Shown: positions 10,057-23,670, counted from the first letter of the stretch. The stretch: 64,000 bases of DNA from Zoroaster sp. YZ-2022 (GCA_029582265.1 CM055827.1:3767423-3831422), one strand, 5' to 3'. Translations and numbers: made by a program. Notes: generated by a model not told the origin, from the sequence alone.

Positions 10057-13000
10057 GTCATTTCCCTACTCTATCCCTACCATCTGTCCTCTCCCACCAC
10101 GATTTCCTTTATCCCTACCCTATGTCCCCTCCCACCACGATCCCCTTCTTCCCTACCATATCATCTGTCCTCTCTCACCACGATTCCCTTCTTCCCTGTC
10201 CTATCCCTATCATCTCTCCCCTCCCACCACAAGCCCCTTCTTTCCTACCCTATCCCTACCATCTGTCCCCTCCCACCACGATTCCCTTTATCCCTACCCT
10301 ATCCCTACCATCTGTCCCCTCCCACCACGATTCCCTTCATCCCTGCCCTATCCCTACCATCTGTCCCCTCCCACCATGATTCCCTTTATCCCTACCCTAT
10401 CCCTACCATCTGTCCCCTCCCACCACGATTCCCTTCATCCCTACCCTATCCCTACCATCTGTCCCCTCCCACCACGATTCCCTTTATCCATACCCTATCC
10501 CTACCATCTGTCCCCTCCCACCACGAGCCCCTTCATCCCTACCCTATCCCTACCATCTGTCCCCTCCCACCACGATTCCCTTCATCCCTACCCTATCCCT
10601 ACCATCTGTCCTCTCCCACCACGATTCCCTTCATCCCTACCCTATCCCTACCATCTGTCCTCTCCCACCACGATTCCCTTCATCCCTGCCCTATCCCTAC
10701 CATCTGTCCCCTCCCACCACGAGCCCCTTCATCCCTGCCCTATCCCTACCATCTGTCCCCTCCCACCACGATTCCCTTCATCCCTACCCTATCCCTACCA
10801 TCTGTCCCCTCCCACCACGATTCCCTTTATCCCTACCCTATCCCTACCATCTGTCCCCTCCCACCACGATTCCCTTCATCCCTGCCCTATCCCTATCATC
10901 TGTCCCCTCCCACCACAAGCCCCCTTCTTTCCTACCCTATCCCTACCATCTGTCCCCTCCCACCACGATTCCCTTTATCCCTACCCTATCCCTACCATCT
11001 GTCCTCTCCCACCACGATTCCCTTCATCCCTACCCTATCCCTACCATTTGTCCCCTCCCACCACGATTCCCTTCATCCCTACCCTATCCCTACCATCTGT
11101 CCCCTCCCACCACGATTCCCTTCATCCCTACCATCTGTCCTCTCCCACCACGATTCCCTTCATCCCTACCCTATCCCTACCATCTGTCCTCTCCCACCAC
11201 GATTACCTTCATCCCTACCCTATCCCTACCATCTGTCCCCTCCCACCACGATTCCCTTCATCCCTACCCTATCCCTACCATCTGTCCCCTCCCACCACGA
11301 TTCCCTTTATCCCTACCCTATCCCTACCATCTGTCCCCTCCCACCACGATTCCCTTTATCCTTGCCCTATCCCTACCATCTGTCCTCTCCCACCATGATT
11401 CCCTTTATCCCTACCCTATCCCTACCATCTGTCCCCTCCCACCACGATTCCCTTTATCCCTACCCTATCCCTACCATCTGTCCCCTCCCACCACGATTCC
11501 CTTTATCCTTGCCCTATCCCTACCATCTGTCCTCTCCCACCACGATCCCCTTCTTCCCTACCATATCATCTGTCCGCTCTCACCACGATTCCCTTCTTCC
11601 CTGTCCTATCCCTATCATCTGTCTCCTCCCACCACAAGCCCCTTCTTTCCTACCCTATCCCTACCATCTGTCCCCTCCCACCACGATTCCCTTTATCCCT
11701 ACCCTATCCCTACCATCTGTCACCTCCCACCACGATTCCCTTCATCCCTACCCTATCCCTACCATCTGTCCCCTCCCACCATGATTCCCTTCATCCCTAC
11801 CCTATCCCTACCATCTGTCCCCTCCCACCACGATTCCTTTCATCCCTACCCTATCCCTACCATCTGTCCCCTCCCATCACGATTCCCTTCATCCCTACCC
11901 TATCCCTACCATCTGTCCCCTCCCACCACGATTCCCTTCATCCCTACCCTATCCCTACCATCTGTCCCCTCCCACCATGATTCCCTTCATCCCTACCCTA
12001 TCCCTACCATCTGTCCTCTCCCACCACGATTCCTTTCATCCCTACCCTATCCCTACCATCTGTCCTCTCCCACCACGATTACCTTCATCCCTACCCTATC
12101 CCTACCATCTGTCCCCTCCCACCACGATTACCTTCATCCCTACCCTATCCCTACCATATCCCTACCATCTGTCCCCTCCCACCACGATTCCCTTTATCCC
12201 TACCCTCTCCCTACCATCTGTCCCCTCCCACCACGATTCCCTTTATCCCTGCCCTATCCCTACCATCTGTCCTCTCCCACCACGATTCCCTTTATCCCTA
12301 TCCCTACCATCTGTCCCCTCCCACCATGATCCCCTTCTTCCCTACCATATCATCTGTCCTCTCTCACCACGATTCCCTTCTTCCCTGTCCTATCCCTACC
12401 ATCTGTCCCCTCCCACCATGATCCCCTTCTTCCCTACCATATCATCTGTCCTCTCTCACCACGATTCCCTTCTTCCCTGTCCTATCCCTATCATCTGTCC
12501 CCTCCCACCACAAGCCCCTTCTTTCCTACCCTATCCCTACCATCTGTCCCCTCCCACCACGATTCCCTTCATCCCTACCCTATCCCTACCATCTGTCCCC
12601 TCCCACCACGATTCCCTTCATCCCTACCCTATCCTATCCCTAACATCTCTCCCCTCCCACCACGATTCCCTTCATCCCTACCCTATCCCTACCATCTGTC
12701 CTCTCCCACCACGATTCCCTTCATCCCTACCCTATCACTACAATCTGTCCACTCCCACCACGAGCCCTTCATCCCTACCATATCCCTACCATCTGTCCCC
12801 TCCCACCACGATTCCTTTTATCCCTGCCCTATCCCTACCATCTGTCCTCTCCCACCACGATTCCCTTTATCCCTATCCCTACCATCTGTCCCCTCCCACC
12901 ACGATCCCCTTCTTCCCTACCATATCATCTGTCCTCTCTCACCACGATTCCCTTCTTCCCTGTCCTATCCCTATCATCTGTCCCCTCCCACCACAAGCCC

Positions 13001-14045
13001 CTTCTTTCCTACCCTATCCCTACCATCTGTCCCCTCCCACCACGATTCCCTTCATCCCTACCCTATCCCTACCATCTGTCCCCTCCCACCACGATTCCCT
13101 TCATCCCTACCCTATCCCTACCATCTGTCCCCTCCCACCACGATTCCCTTCATCCCTACCCTATCCCTACCATCTGTCCCCTCCCACCACAAGCCCCTTC
13201 TTTCCTACCCTATCCCTACCATCTGTCCCCTCCCACCACGATTCCCTTCATCCCTACCCTATCCCTACCATCTGTCCCCTCCCACCACGATTCCCTTCAT
13301 CCCTACCCTATCCCTACCATCTGTCCCCTCCCACCACGATTCCCTTCATCCCTACCCTATCCCTACCATCTGTCCCCTCCCACCACGATTCCCTTCATCC
13401 CTACCCTATCCCTACCATCTGTCCCCTCCCACCACGATTCCCTTCATCCCTACCCTATCCCTACCATCTGTCCCCTCCCACCACGATTCCCTTCATCCCT
13501 ACCCTATCCCTACCATCTGTCCCCTCCCACCACGATTCCCTTCATCCCTACCCTATCCCTACCATCTGTCCCCTCCCACCACGATTCCCTTCATCCCTAC
13601 CCTATCCCTATCCCTACCATCTGTCCCCTCCCACCACGATTCCCTTCATCCCTACCCTATCCCTACCATCTGTCCCCTCCCACCACGATTCCCTTCATCC
13701 CTACCCTATCCCTACCATCTGTCCCCTCCCACCACGATTCCCTTCATCCCTACCCTATCCCTACCATCTGTCCTCTCCCACCACGATTCCCTTCATCCCT
13801 ACCCTATCCCTACCATCTGTCCCCTCCCACCACGATTCCCTTCATCCCTACCCTATCCCTACCATCTGTCCCCTCCCACCACGATTCCCTTAATCCCTAC
13901 CCTATCCCTACCATCTGTCCCCTCCCACCACGATTCCCTTCATCCCTACCCTATCCCTACCATCTGTCCCCTCCCACCACGATTCCCTTCATCCCTACCC
14001 TATCCCTACCATCTGTCCCCTCCCACCACGATTCCCTTTATCCCT
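10057..14045 (+). repeat. 49-bp minisatellite array, about 80 copies (4 kb)
   Basis: The unit contains CCCTACCATCTGTCCCCTCC and CACCACGATTCCCTTCATCC. Successive CCCTCCCACCA positions are exactly 49 bp apart (13081 to 13130). The + strand is about 80 % pyrimidine with only two G per unit. Because 49 is not a multiple of 3 and no unit contains a stop, frames stay open for hundreds of codons as a 49-residue Pro/Ser/Tyr/His repeat; this is not evidence of a protein. A variant block (CCATATCATCTG, CACAAGCCCC) recurs near 10138, 11545, 12327, 12420 and 12902. Units around 13209-13790 are nearly identical, suggesting recent expansion there. Confidence 0.95.
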
Positions 14046-14585
14046 AGTAACACCTACCTTCATTCCCACCCTAATATTCAGCCACCTACCATTCCACTCC
14101 CATTGTATTTATGTCCTCACGTCATTTAATAATGAACACATTTTTTTCTCGATGTACCTTGTACATAGACATTTTGAACACTTTTTCCTTATACATGTAT
14201 TTATAATTTGGTTAAATGTTTTTTTAATTCAAATTATTAATATTTTTCCAATGGTATTTGAATTTGTAAAAATGTCATTATTCTGTCAATTCCGTCGCTG
14301 GCGGCGAATGAGTAGAATGCAATAAACCATCCATCTTGATAGTAAACAAAAACAAATTCCTTATTCTCAAGGGGAGGACAGATATTAATTTTGGAAATGA
14401 TTTCACTAAATTGTACTGAAGGGACGGTGCGTGAGACAGAAATATTTCAAGGGATGTTTCATGTAAATATGAGATCATTTAATGTGTTTTTCAGGTCCAC
14501 ACTCTGGCAGGATTTACTCTCAATCGATATTTTTCTATGGTTAAGGAAATTACATACTTCCAAATGAGATATTTGTGTACATGTA
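14046..14585. other. No gene; 3' flank of the minisatellite
   Basis: A few degenerate CCACCTACC / CCCACC fragments continue from the array, then AT-rich DNA. No exon or element boundaries were seen. Confidence 0.4.
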
Positions 14586-14740
14586 TATTTCATTTTCATT
14601 TCATTTATTGATTTCACAGGTAGAAAAATAAATAAACACAAATTTACATTAAATTAACAGAAACAGAAACAAAGGTAGCACCCCTGTAGGATTACAAAAA
14701 AGTAAACTAAATTACTGTCGAGTTGATCTCCTGATGTACA
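14586..14740 (-). mobile_element. LINE 3'-end fragment
   Basis: Read on the minus strand it runs through GGGGTGCTACC, TGTTTCTGTTTCTG and CTACCTGTGAAATC to AATAAATGAAATGAAAA, a tail of CR1/L2 style. The same sequence in + orientation is at 29953-30228. Confidence 0.7.
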
Positions 14741-14763
14741 TGTACTGTTAAAATATGCATTAT

Positions 14764-15203
14764 GACATAAAACACAATAAAGGGGGCCACTTTGCATCCG
14801 TCACGTTAGCAGTTTTTCCAATGGTTGTTATTTATTTTTAAGTACCTGAAACCGACCAAAAAGTGTTTCAACATGTGAATGGACATGCAGACTTATACTA
14901 GAACTAATTTGAGTTGATTAATTTTATTTTATTATTTTTTTATTTATTTATTTACCCTCAAATTTCCATAAAAATTGGACGGAAAAAGTTACCTCACTTT
15001 TCCGTCCATTTGTTGATGGAAATTTTAGGGTAATTAAAAAAATAATAGTAATAATCAACTCAAATTACCTTTAGGATAAGCATGCATGTCTATTCAGATG
15101 TTGAAATTCTTTTTGGGTGGTTTCAGATATTAAAAAGAAAATTTCAACCATTAGAAACACTGCAAACGTGACGGTAGGAAAGTGGCCCCCTTTATTGTGT
15201 TTT
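14764..15203. mobile_element. Long foldback MITE (AAAACACAATAAAGGGGGCC ends), copy 1
   Basis: The two halves are near-complementary over almost the full 440 bp, from AAAACACAATAAAGGGGGCC to its complement. At the centre GGACGGAAAAAGT pairs with CTTTTCCGTCC. Copy 2 at 46529-46964 is very similar. In this copy the outermost GACAT survives only on the left. Confidence 0.85.
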
Positions 15204-15691
15204 GGAATTCCATATGTACATGTACAGTTCCTTATAACAATTGCCACATCTTAGATCTCCTCCTTATGTGTTAACCTGTCCAAACATATTTAACAACCTT
15301 GGGCAAATTGGCTTTAACAAAAGCTTCTCACTTTTGGTCGGGTTGGCAACCATTCAGAGAGGAAATTGGCACGTGTGCATCTCCACTTGTGTTGAGTGAG
15401 AACCATGCCAATGTTCTGTAGTGGCCTCCCCCCCCCCCCCCCTCATCGCTGCACTGCTGCTATATATTGACCTGCTCTAACACTCAGAGAGACCACCAGG
15501 CCGCCTGTTGTTTTGCCATCCTTGAATTTGCCAATTGTCCTTACCTTGTCCTGACCTTCTTTAGATCACGTACAAAGATAAGAGAGGATCTAGGCTGTCG
15601 TCGGTGTCATTGCCCAGACTTACAACTTTACAAAGAATTAAGATTGCAGCCGGACACTGAGTGATTTTCTTTTTTTGTTCTTCTGGAACAG
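15204..15691. other. No gene assigned
   Basis: Contains a poly(C) run near 15429-15442. The open frame at 15467-15664 has no recognisable domain. Confidence 0.35.
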
Positions 15692-15714
15692 GACGACCCT
15701 GGAATGAATTCAAG
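15692..15714 (+). CDS. Candidate 23-bp microexon, product unknown
   Basis: A pyrimidine-rich acceptor (TTCTTCTGGAACAG) and a near-perfect donor (AAG then GTGAGTAAG) enclose 23 bases. Entered in phase 1, as the candidate exon at 7876-8040 would require, it reads GRPWNEFK and leaves in phase 0. The strong donor is the main evidence; a segment this short can arise by chance. Confidence 0.25.
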
Positions 15715-16014
15715 GTGAGTAAGAATTGTGTTTATTCATATGATCCTCCTTTGTCTGGAAAACGAATATTTGAGCTGTTGTTGATTGTTGAAGAGAAGAT
15801 CTTGGCTTCAAGAGCATTTGAATCAAGCACAAGCCCTATCCTCCATTGTTTTGTACATTGTTTACCAAGGTGAAATATTTTGCAGCACAATGTGTTGATT
15901 TAGTTGAACAAGTAAACTGTAATGTTATCATTATTTTCACGTGTTATCAAGGAAATATGTGGGAACATTTTTACACATTGGTATGGTTCTTTCAAAACAC
16001 ACCAGTGTGATATA
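15715..16014. other. No gene or element seen
   Basis: Unremarkable AT-rich sequence following the donor at 15715. Confidence 0.35.
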
Positions 16015-16280
16015 TTAACCAGTTCGCACCGGGAATAAAAAAGTTTTTCCGAACCCCGTGGCGGGTTTATTTTTACCGCACAAACACGACCAATGGTGCT
16101 CACCAGAGCGCCGTGACCGGGGAGACCGCGTCTTCCACCGTATGCTTATGGCTCGTTGCCACGTCGACCGGGAATCTATACAAATATTCCCGAGAATCCT
16201 GTGGCGTGTTTAGACGCTCTCCGATCCGCTGTCCAAAAAAAAATTGCGTGTATACACGGCCTCCGCCGTGAACTGGTTAA
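16015..16280. mobile_element. TTAA-flanked GC-rich MITE (CCAGTTC termini)
   Basis: Starts TTAACCAGTTCGCACCGGG and ends CGCCGTGAACTGGTTAA, giving inverted termini flanked by TTAA. CCGGGAAT, GCGGG and CGTG motifs recur inside. It is clearly richer in CpG than its surroundings. No second copy is in the window. Confidence 0.72.
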
Positions 16281-17330
16281 GAGTTGCCTGGGGTGCATAA
16301 ATATTGTACAACGAAACGATTGAACAATAATTATTTCCCGGGTAAAAAAGGAACTAATGATTGTATTACTTCTCAGGCTCATACAAATGAACATGTCTTC
16401 TAGTACAAGAACAGTCTCTACTCAATAATTCATTGTTTAAGTGATGAAAATGTATATGATAAACGTCACAAAATTGCCGCACTGAAAACAAAAATGGCGG
16501 TCATTCAGAATATTCTCAAAGTGAGAGTCACGTCACGTTACTTACCCGAGCAGGTTACTTGAGGCTGATCCAGCTGAGCCCTGACAATGATGTCGGACCT
16601 ACTCGAACGCACCGGAGTCAGACCCAGGTCGAAGCTACTTGAACGTACCCTAAGTGTTGCCCTGTTGCCCGGGGCAAGCTTAAATTGATGATTGGTATTT
16701 GTTGGCCAACCTCATATTTATTTGGTCAAATCAAATACTAGTATTAAATACTCATATAGCTCTAATAGGTGATTATAATAATAATTCCAAAGTTTAAAAA
16801 AAAAAAACTATACCAAGATAGATCATATTTTGTATGGGTGTAGCCATCTCATCGGGGGAAAAAATATTAGCAGCAAGTTTAGTTTCATGGGTAACCAAAT
16901 TGGCTGGTGGGCCAGGGGACCACCAGATTGACTGGTTTTACAAAAAATGTTAAATTTAAGGGGGGAGAATGTTACCTGGTGATAAAAACCTCCCTTACCC
17001 CTCTAACCTCTAACCCACCCCACTCTAACCCACCCCACACCACCCGACCCGTACATGAAGCTGTGTCCTACAGCATTACATACTCCACTAGCTGATAAGG
17101 TTGTGTAATATGGTATTTAATGTCCATGTGTTTCCAATAGACTCAATTCCTATAAATAATGTTGCTGTTGATTTAAAAGCTATTTTTAGCCATTGGCATT
17201 AGTAATATTATTCAAAGCACCGTCCAGTATTACGTGTATGTTGTCCACAATATGTGTATATCCATGTATTTTTTAATTTTAATTTTTATTTATTTATTTT
17301 TGTCATAAATCATAATCAAATGGTCAAATA
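16281..17330. other. No gene assigned
   Basis: AT-rich DNA with a short CTAACCCACCCCA repeat near 17003-17045. No splice-bounded open segments were recognised. Confidence 0.35.
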
Positions 17331-17644
17331 TTAACCCTGCAAGGGTCAAAATCAGTCAAAATGATGATATACTTGCCAAGGCCGGTATATCTAGTGCACT
17401 TAAAAGTCAAACACTGTCAAACCTAATTACGTGTAGTAAGTACATTTACAGGTCAAAATGAGTTGACAGTTTTTGACTGGTAAAAGCATTGTCTGGTATT
17501 GTTCAGGGTGGTCAACATGACAGTAAAAACCAGTCAAAAATGCCCCTGTGTGCCCATTTGGTTCAACAGTCAAAACAGTCAGTTGACTGATTTTGACCAC
17601 TATAGCTACTTGCCACTAAAGTTCAGCTGTAGTAGGAGGGTTAA
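17331..17644. mobile_element. MITE family 1 (GTCAA words), short form
   Basis: TTAACCCTGCAAGGGTC at the left and TAGTAGGAGGGTTAA at the right, TTAA intact on both sides. It lacks the extra interior segment of the long copy at 2038-2474. GTCAA words recur throughout in both orientations. Confidence 0.82.
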
Positions 17645-18149
17645 TGTAGAACTTACTTACATGCTTTGTACATGTAGTGTAAAGCCGATGATAGTATTAA
17701 TCTTACCTATAAATATTCCTTTGAATCAAGCCATTTAAATACCAGTCTCTCACCCACCCCTTCCAACTATCATACCTTTTTCCTGTGTTTTTGAACATCT
17801 CCCTCCATTTATCATCAGACGAGAAGGGAAAAAGATATTTTCTTTGGCCATATTGTACATTTTGGGAAATTCTTCCTTGGTAACCGTTAACACTAGAATG
17901 GAGCCAACAGTGCAACGAACCATTGATATGCTTACTCCCCTAGCAACTGCCTGTGGCATCTGCTGTTGGAGTGTAAATGTACCGTCTTTTAGGCGGTGAT
18001 CACAGCCGACAGTATCATGCATGCATGAGAGCAGATATTTAGCCTTCAATAGAAAATAAAGCAAATTAGAAACTGAACATTCCTATAATGAAATGTACAG
18101 TGTCTTGCCTGAGGTGTATTCAGATGTTTCAATCCCACGCGATCTCTCA
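17645..18149. other. No gene assigned
   Basis: A minus-strand open frame at 17750-18064 (104 codons) has no recognisable domain and no obvious splice sites. Confidence 0.3.
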
Positions 18150-18467
18150 TTAACCTTTCTACACATGGAGGCCACTCTGATCCACTAAATTCTGTTCTTC
18201 AGCAACCTTCAGTACATACATGTACAAGCCTGCTGTCCTTTCCAAGTAATCTTACAAAATCAACTGTGTGCCACCCAAGGCCACTGTAAATGTTTGAACA
18301 TATTAGTATGGCCTGCAATGTATCAATGGGAGACCACCTTACCGTGCAATATCAGTGGTGTGACAGTGCACAGAAGGGTAACCATAGGAGGCCACTGGCA
18401 ACAGCTAATGGCTTGGAGTGGCCCGAATGGGTTGTTTCAAAAATTGCACTGATTGTAGGAGAGTTAA
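18150..18467. mobile_element. MITE family 3 (GGCCACT words), copy 1
   Basis: TTAACCTTTCTACACATGG at the left and TTGTAGGAGAGTTAA at the right, with TTAA on both sides. GGCCACT or AGTGGCC occurs four times at spaced positions. The interior is nearly identical to 52933-53256. Confidence 0.78.
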
Positions 18468-19067
18468 GAAAATAGCTTGTCAGAATTTTGTTGTGTTCTC
18501 TTAGCCACGACGCATGCTCACCTCGGTCAGTCGTTCTTGGCAATTCTAACCCCTTTTATTCAGAGCCTACGATTTTTTGTTAGCTCATCGTGTCTCGGTA
18601 TGATAGGGTCTGAGGGAGTGTCGGAGATCTCATGTTGAGGCGACTTATCGCTCTATAAACATTGTGTGTTCCCTTTTATATTGTTTTACAGTAAATGATG
18701 TGTTATTCCTTTTGTCGTCCCTGCAAATAAAGTGGTGACTTCCTTGTGATTTTTTTATATATTGATTTGTTATTAAAGGTAAAAAAAAATTTAAAAATTA
18801 AAAAAATTCACAGAGCTGCTAAGCAGAAAAACATTGCTTACCATAAAAATTTGTTAGCAAATTTCTTTGGTTATACCAACCAAACATTCAGGACTTCTTC
18901 AGGGAACTGGTGATCCATTGGGCTGATCATGTGGGAGATGGCTATAAATAAGTTTGCTTTGATTGAAGTGGCAGTGCTGAGGATTTTATGTTAAACTGTG
19001 ATCATTTTTATTATTATTTTTTAATTACTAAAAGTGCATCTAGGAGCAATCAAAAATAAGAACATGG
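18468..19067. other. No gene; retroposon-like and TGCTAAGC-type fragments
   Basis: CTATAAACATTGTGTGTTCCC near 18651 and AATAAAGTGG near 18725 look like an old retroposon end. ACAGAGCTGCTAAGCAG near 18811 matches the terminus of the TGCTAAGC element at 39965-40308. Confidence 0.4.
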
Positions 19068-19069
19068 TC

Positions 19070-19797
<728 letters not shown>

Positions 19798-22040
19798 CAT
19801 ATTAATTTTAATATCACACCGAAAAATTCTTCAGAAGTGGGCCTTGTAATTAATATGCAAATAAGGGTGACATAAAATGGTCTATTGATGAGAGTTAGAC
19901 AATGACCCTCCCAGAAAAAAAAGAGAAAACAAATTGTATAAAAGCTCCACCAGTTTCAGAAAATAATAATGGATATTTGAAATAATGAATATTTGTAATG
20001 CACCGGTATTCGTAAACAAAAACGCTCATGGCACAGCGATACAGACTATGAATAGGGTAGATAAAAAGTACAATTATGCAATCCTCATTAAAAAAAAATA
20101 ATAATCATACCAGTAGCACAAATTTTGAAGAAAAACAACTTGTTAACTGAGTGATGTTGCAGGAACGCAGCAACCCTTTCATTATAGGACTCTTTAGATC
20201 TCAAGACTGTATCCAAGGAAAGTAACGAGATCAAAAGCCAACAAGCCAGAGAACACACTCGGACAATACCAATGTCCGGTTGGCCTGTCAAACATTGAGT
20301 AGATGTCATCCATATCATGATTGTGAAGGGGAAAAGTTATTGTCTATCGAAGGCCACACCATAGCTGTCCTCTAGGGTTATTTTGGCAATTTGACAGTGC
20401 AACTCTCATTAAAATACCCTTCGTATTGTTAAGCGTCACGTCCTCATCCCCCTTCCCTTTCCAGTCGATTGTGTAGGGATTGTCGGAGTGGGATCAATCT
20501 GTGATGCCAAGCAAAAGAAGACATTCTTCACAATTAGGGAGAAATCCTTGACAGTTAGGCATCCATCCAATTGGGTCTCACAGCAATCAAAGAATAGGTT
20601 TGTATCCACCTAAACCTCATTAATTTAACGTATAAGAACGTGACCAGTGAAAGTGAACAGAAATGTGATTGTGAAATTTCTCTGTATACTTAAAACTTTC
20701 TCCTTTTGGATTTGCGCAACCTTTTTGATAATTTAAACAAAAGAAACATGCACAAAAAATAACAAAATTTCATCATTTGAGTTCCCCATAAAATAATTAA
20801 TTTGAGTGTGAAAAAAGTTTGCTAATCCTTCAACTTCATTTACATATTTAAAAAATAATAAAAAAAAAAAATCAAATTCCAAACTCAGAATAACATAATT
20901 GTAAACACCTTCTTAATGTTTTTTTTCTTACATCCCACGCCTCATGGGATAGTTTGTCATCCTAAAGCACCCGAACAATTTTCTTAGAAATAAGTCTTCA
21001 ATTTTTAGTGCCACCCAGAAATTGACCCAGATGGAATCTCTGTGTCCCCAAACTCCCCAGTGCCCCCAATGGCACAAAGTATGGCAATCTACAACGCCAA
21101 AAATAATTGTTCTTTGTATATGAAAAAAATTTTTTTTAGGATAAATCTTCTTGTCTACTAACTACTACTAGTACTAGGCAGCCTAGACCTACTCTACTCT
21201 AGTCTTGAGTCTTTGACTGGAAGCAAGAATCAAGCGCTCATCCCTCTCCAAAGATCAAGGCTAGTATTAGTCGTTCAACGGGAAACCATCTCCTCGATCT
21301 GGTCCTGCATTTACAGTCCTCTCCCATAAAACCACAAACCCATTCATTACTTACCATCTCTGTGCTTATAGTATATAAGCTTTACAAAATCCCACTCTCA
21401 GAGTCTTAACTCTAATTAGAGCACAATGGAAAGAAGAGAACGATTAAACACCCATTCAAAGTCTTTTTCTTCAAGGCTGTAACACATACTTGGTACCCAT
21501 TAATTACTCGGAGCTAAAAAATCTAGTGATCCCTTGTCCAGCCCTTTTGATTAAAGAACACTTTTTAATCCAAAGGAGAGGGGCTCCATGTTATCACAAA
21601 AAGCAGAGGACAGGTGTGACTGGTTTAACAACATCTGATGAGCTATTTTCTATTGTGGTACAATATCGGTACAAAATAGCCCCCTCTTTTGTCGGTTCAA
21701 GGTCATTCGATGATGTGAATCTGTGTGTACACATTATGACATTGCTCTCTTAGCTTAAATTCTTAATGACATTGAGTTGGAACAATGTGTCCTTTCTCTA
21801 TGGTTGGAACGGCCCTGCTCCCCCATTCAATGTTTACTATGGCTGGAACATTTTGCACGAAGAGTAAAAAGTGCAAGCCTTCAACACTGAATAGGGGTAC
21901 AGGATCATGTTTTATAACAGGTTAGATTTCTAACAGTTATGACCAGAATTGTGTCCATTTTGTTCCCTTTTTTTGTATGGTGGCCAGATTAGATGTGGTG
22001 TTCCTTCATCTGTTCACCACTGTCACCTTCATGTACATCA
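19798..22040. other. No gene recognised over about 2.2 kb
   Basis: AT-rich DNA. Open frames at 20088-20318 and 21490-21753 show no domain, signal peptide or usable splice context. No elements with clear termini were found. Confidence 0.4.
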
Positions 22041-22057
22041 TCACCATCATCACTACC

Positions 22058-22235
22058 TGGGGGGGCACCTGCCCCTCACAAATTTCCAGTGCCCCCCCAC
22101 AAAAAATCTTAATAGTGCCCCAAAAAACAGAAAAAGGAAAAGAAAAGGGAAAAACCCATACCCCCTGGGCCACCCACTGAAAAGCAATGTGCCCCCCACC
22201 CCCCACTGAAAAAGTCCTGGCTACGCCGCTGCTCC
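22058..22235. mobile_element. hAT-like remnant (GGCGTAGCCAG terminus)
   Basis: The right edge, CTGGCTACGCCGCTG, is the complement of the CAGNGGCGTAGCCAG terminus common in hAT-derived repeats. The interior is C-rich (GTGCCCCCCAC words). The left end is unclear. Confidence 0.45.
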
Positions 22236-22255
22236 CGCACAATCACCATCACCAT

Positions 22256-22780
22256 CATTAAGTAAGCAGGACTGTTTGCGGTGACACCATGTAGAAATTC
22301 TCTTTTGAGTTGTAGACGATCAGAGCATACTGATCGAAACGTTGAGTTGTAACCAAACCGGTTCTTTTCAGAACTATAATTTACTACGCAAAGAAGAATT
22401 TCTACATGGTGTCACTGCAAACAGTCTTTACTTATCCTTTTCACCATGCAAAGCTACAAATCTTACTACATGGTGTCACCGCAAACAGTCTACTAAATCC
22501 TTTTCACCATGCAAAGCTACACATCTTACTAGATGGTGTCACCGCAAACAGTCTTTACTTATTTTTCACCATGCAAAGCTACAAGTCTTACTACATGGTG
22601 TCACCGCAAACGGTCTTTACTTATCCTTTTCACCATGCAAAGCTACAAATCTTACTACACGGTGTCATCGCAAACAGTCTTTACTTATCCTTTTCACCAT
22701 GCAAAGCTACAAATCTTACTACACGGTGTCACCGCAAACAGTCTTTACTTATCCTTTTCACCATGCAAAGTTAACACGTC
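22256..22780 (+). repeat. 64-bp-type tandem array with flanking GATCGAAACG module, copy A
   Basis: About six units of CATGGTGTCACCGCAAACAG ... CTTTTCACCATGCAAAGCTA lie between 22390 and 22775. The left flank holds one inverted unit end, a small hairpin (GATCAGAGCATACTGATC) followed by GAAACG, and TTCTTTTCAGAAC. The same flank and array in opposite orientation form copy B at 28005-28860. Confidence 0.85.
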
Positions 22781-22833
22781 TTACATGTACTTATCACCAT
22801 TGTTTTAGCTTTTTCTCATTCTGCTAGATAATA

Positions 22834-23030
22834 CACAGCCAGCTATCTCATTGGCTAAGACTAGCATGACATCATCATAATTAACACAGCCAGCCATCCC
22901 ATTGGCCAAGCCTACCGTGACATCATTATTAACAGAGCCGGCCATCCCATTGGCCAAGCCTATCATGACATCATCATAATTAACACAGCCGTTGATCTCA
23001 TTGGCTAAGCCTATCATGACATCAACAGCT
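22834..23030. repeat. About 51-bp tandem repeat, four units
   Basis: Units start near 22834, 22885, 22933 and 22984. Each carries CACAGCC, CATTGG (inverted CCAAT) and TGACATCA. The two motif types recur once per unit. Confidence 0.8.
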
Positions 23031-23670
23031 GTCTTGGTCACTCCACAAGATTCCTATTATGTCCACAGTATCATCAGCCAATCACTCAACAGATAATACA
23101 ATAGGTTGGCCTAGTACAGTACATTGTACTTTTATCTATAAATTCTTCAGCAATAAAACATTTGACCACTGTGTGGAAAAGACCGTGTGTATGTGTTTCC
23201 AAATTTGTCCAGTGTTTAAACATTTTCAGACACTCTTCAGCAAATTAATTAATTTATGCCTCCATTTCTCTGTTGAATCTTAAAGGTGAGTTTCGGAACG
23301 GTTTCTACACTGGAAACGACGACACACCCCATTTATTATTACCAAGGAAAACAGAGCTTTGATGGCTGTTGGTGAAATGCTGGCTGCGTCGTCTTAATGA
23401 TGGAGCAAAATCCTTGCGGATCTTGTCAAAGAATTTAGGTCACACTTCTCTCTCTTCGGTCAGACAACCTTTAACATCAACCTGGGATCCTCTCTGAAAA
23501 CCTTTTTGGAAATCAAGAAAGTTCACTGTGTATAACAAGACAGGATAGAATGTCCATCTAGCTGTCTCTGGGAACACCTGCAGCTCATGGGAATGATCAA
23601 GAGAGATAAGGCAAGTGCATTTTCATGTTAAACTTTGTTTGAACTCATGTTTTCAGATTTGCTGTATATA
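23031..23670. other. No gene assigned
   Basis: Nothing recognisable apart from short open frames without domains. Confidence 0.35.

Noticed and set aside
9998..13893. Open frames of 466, 140, 182 and 638 codons on the + strand
   Set aside because: All lie in the 49-bp minisatellite. The unit has no stop in any frame, and the length 49 makes frames cycle, so openness is a by-product.
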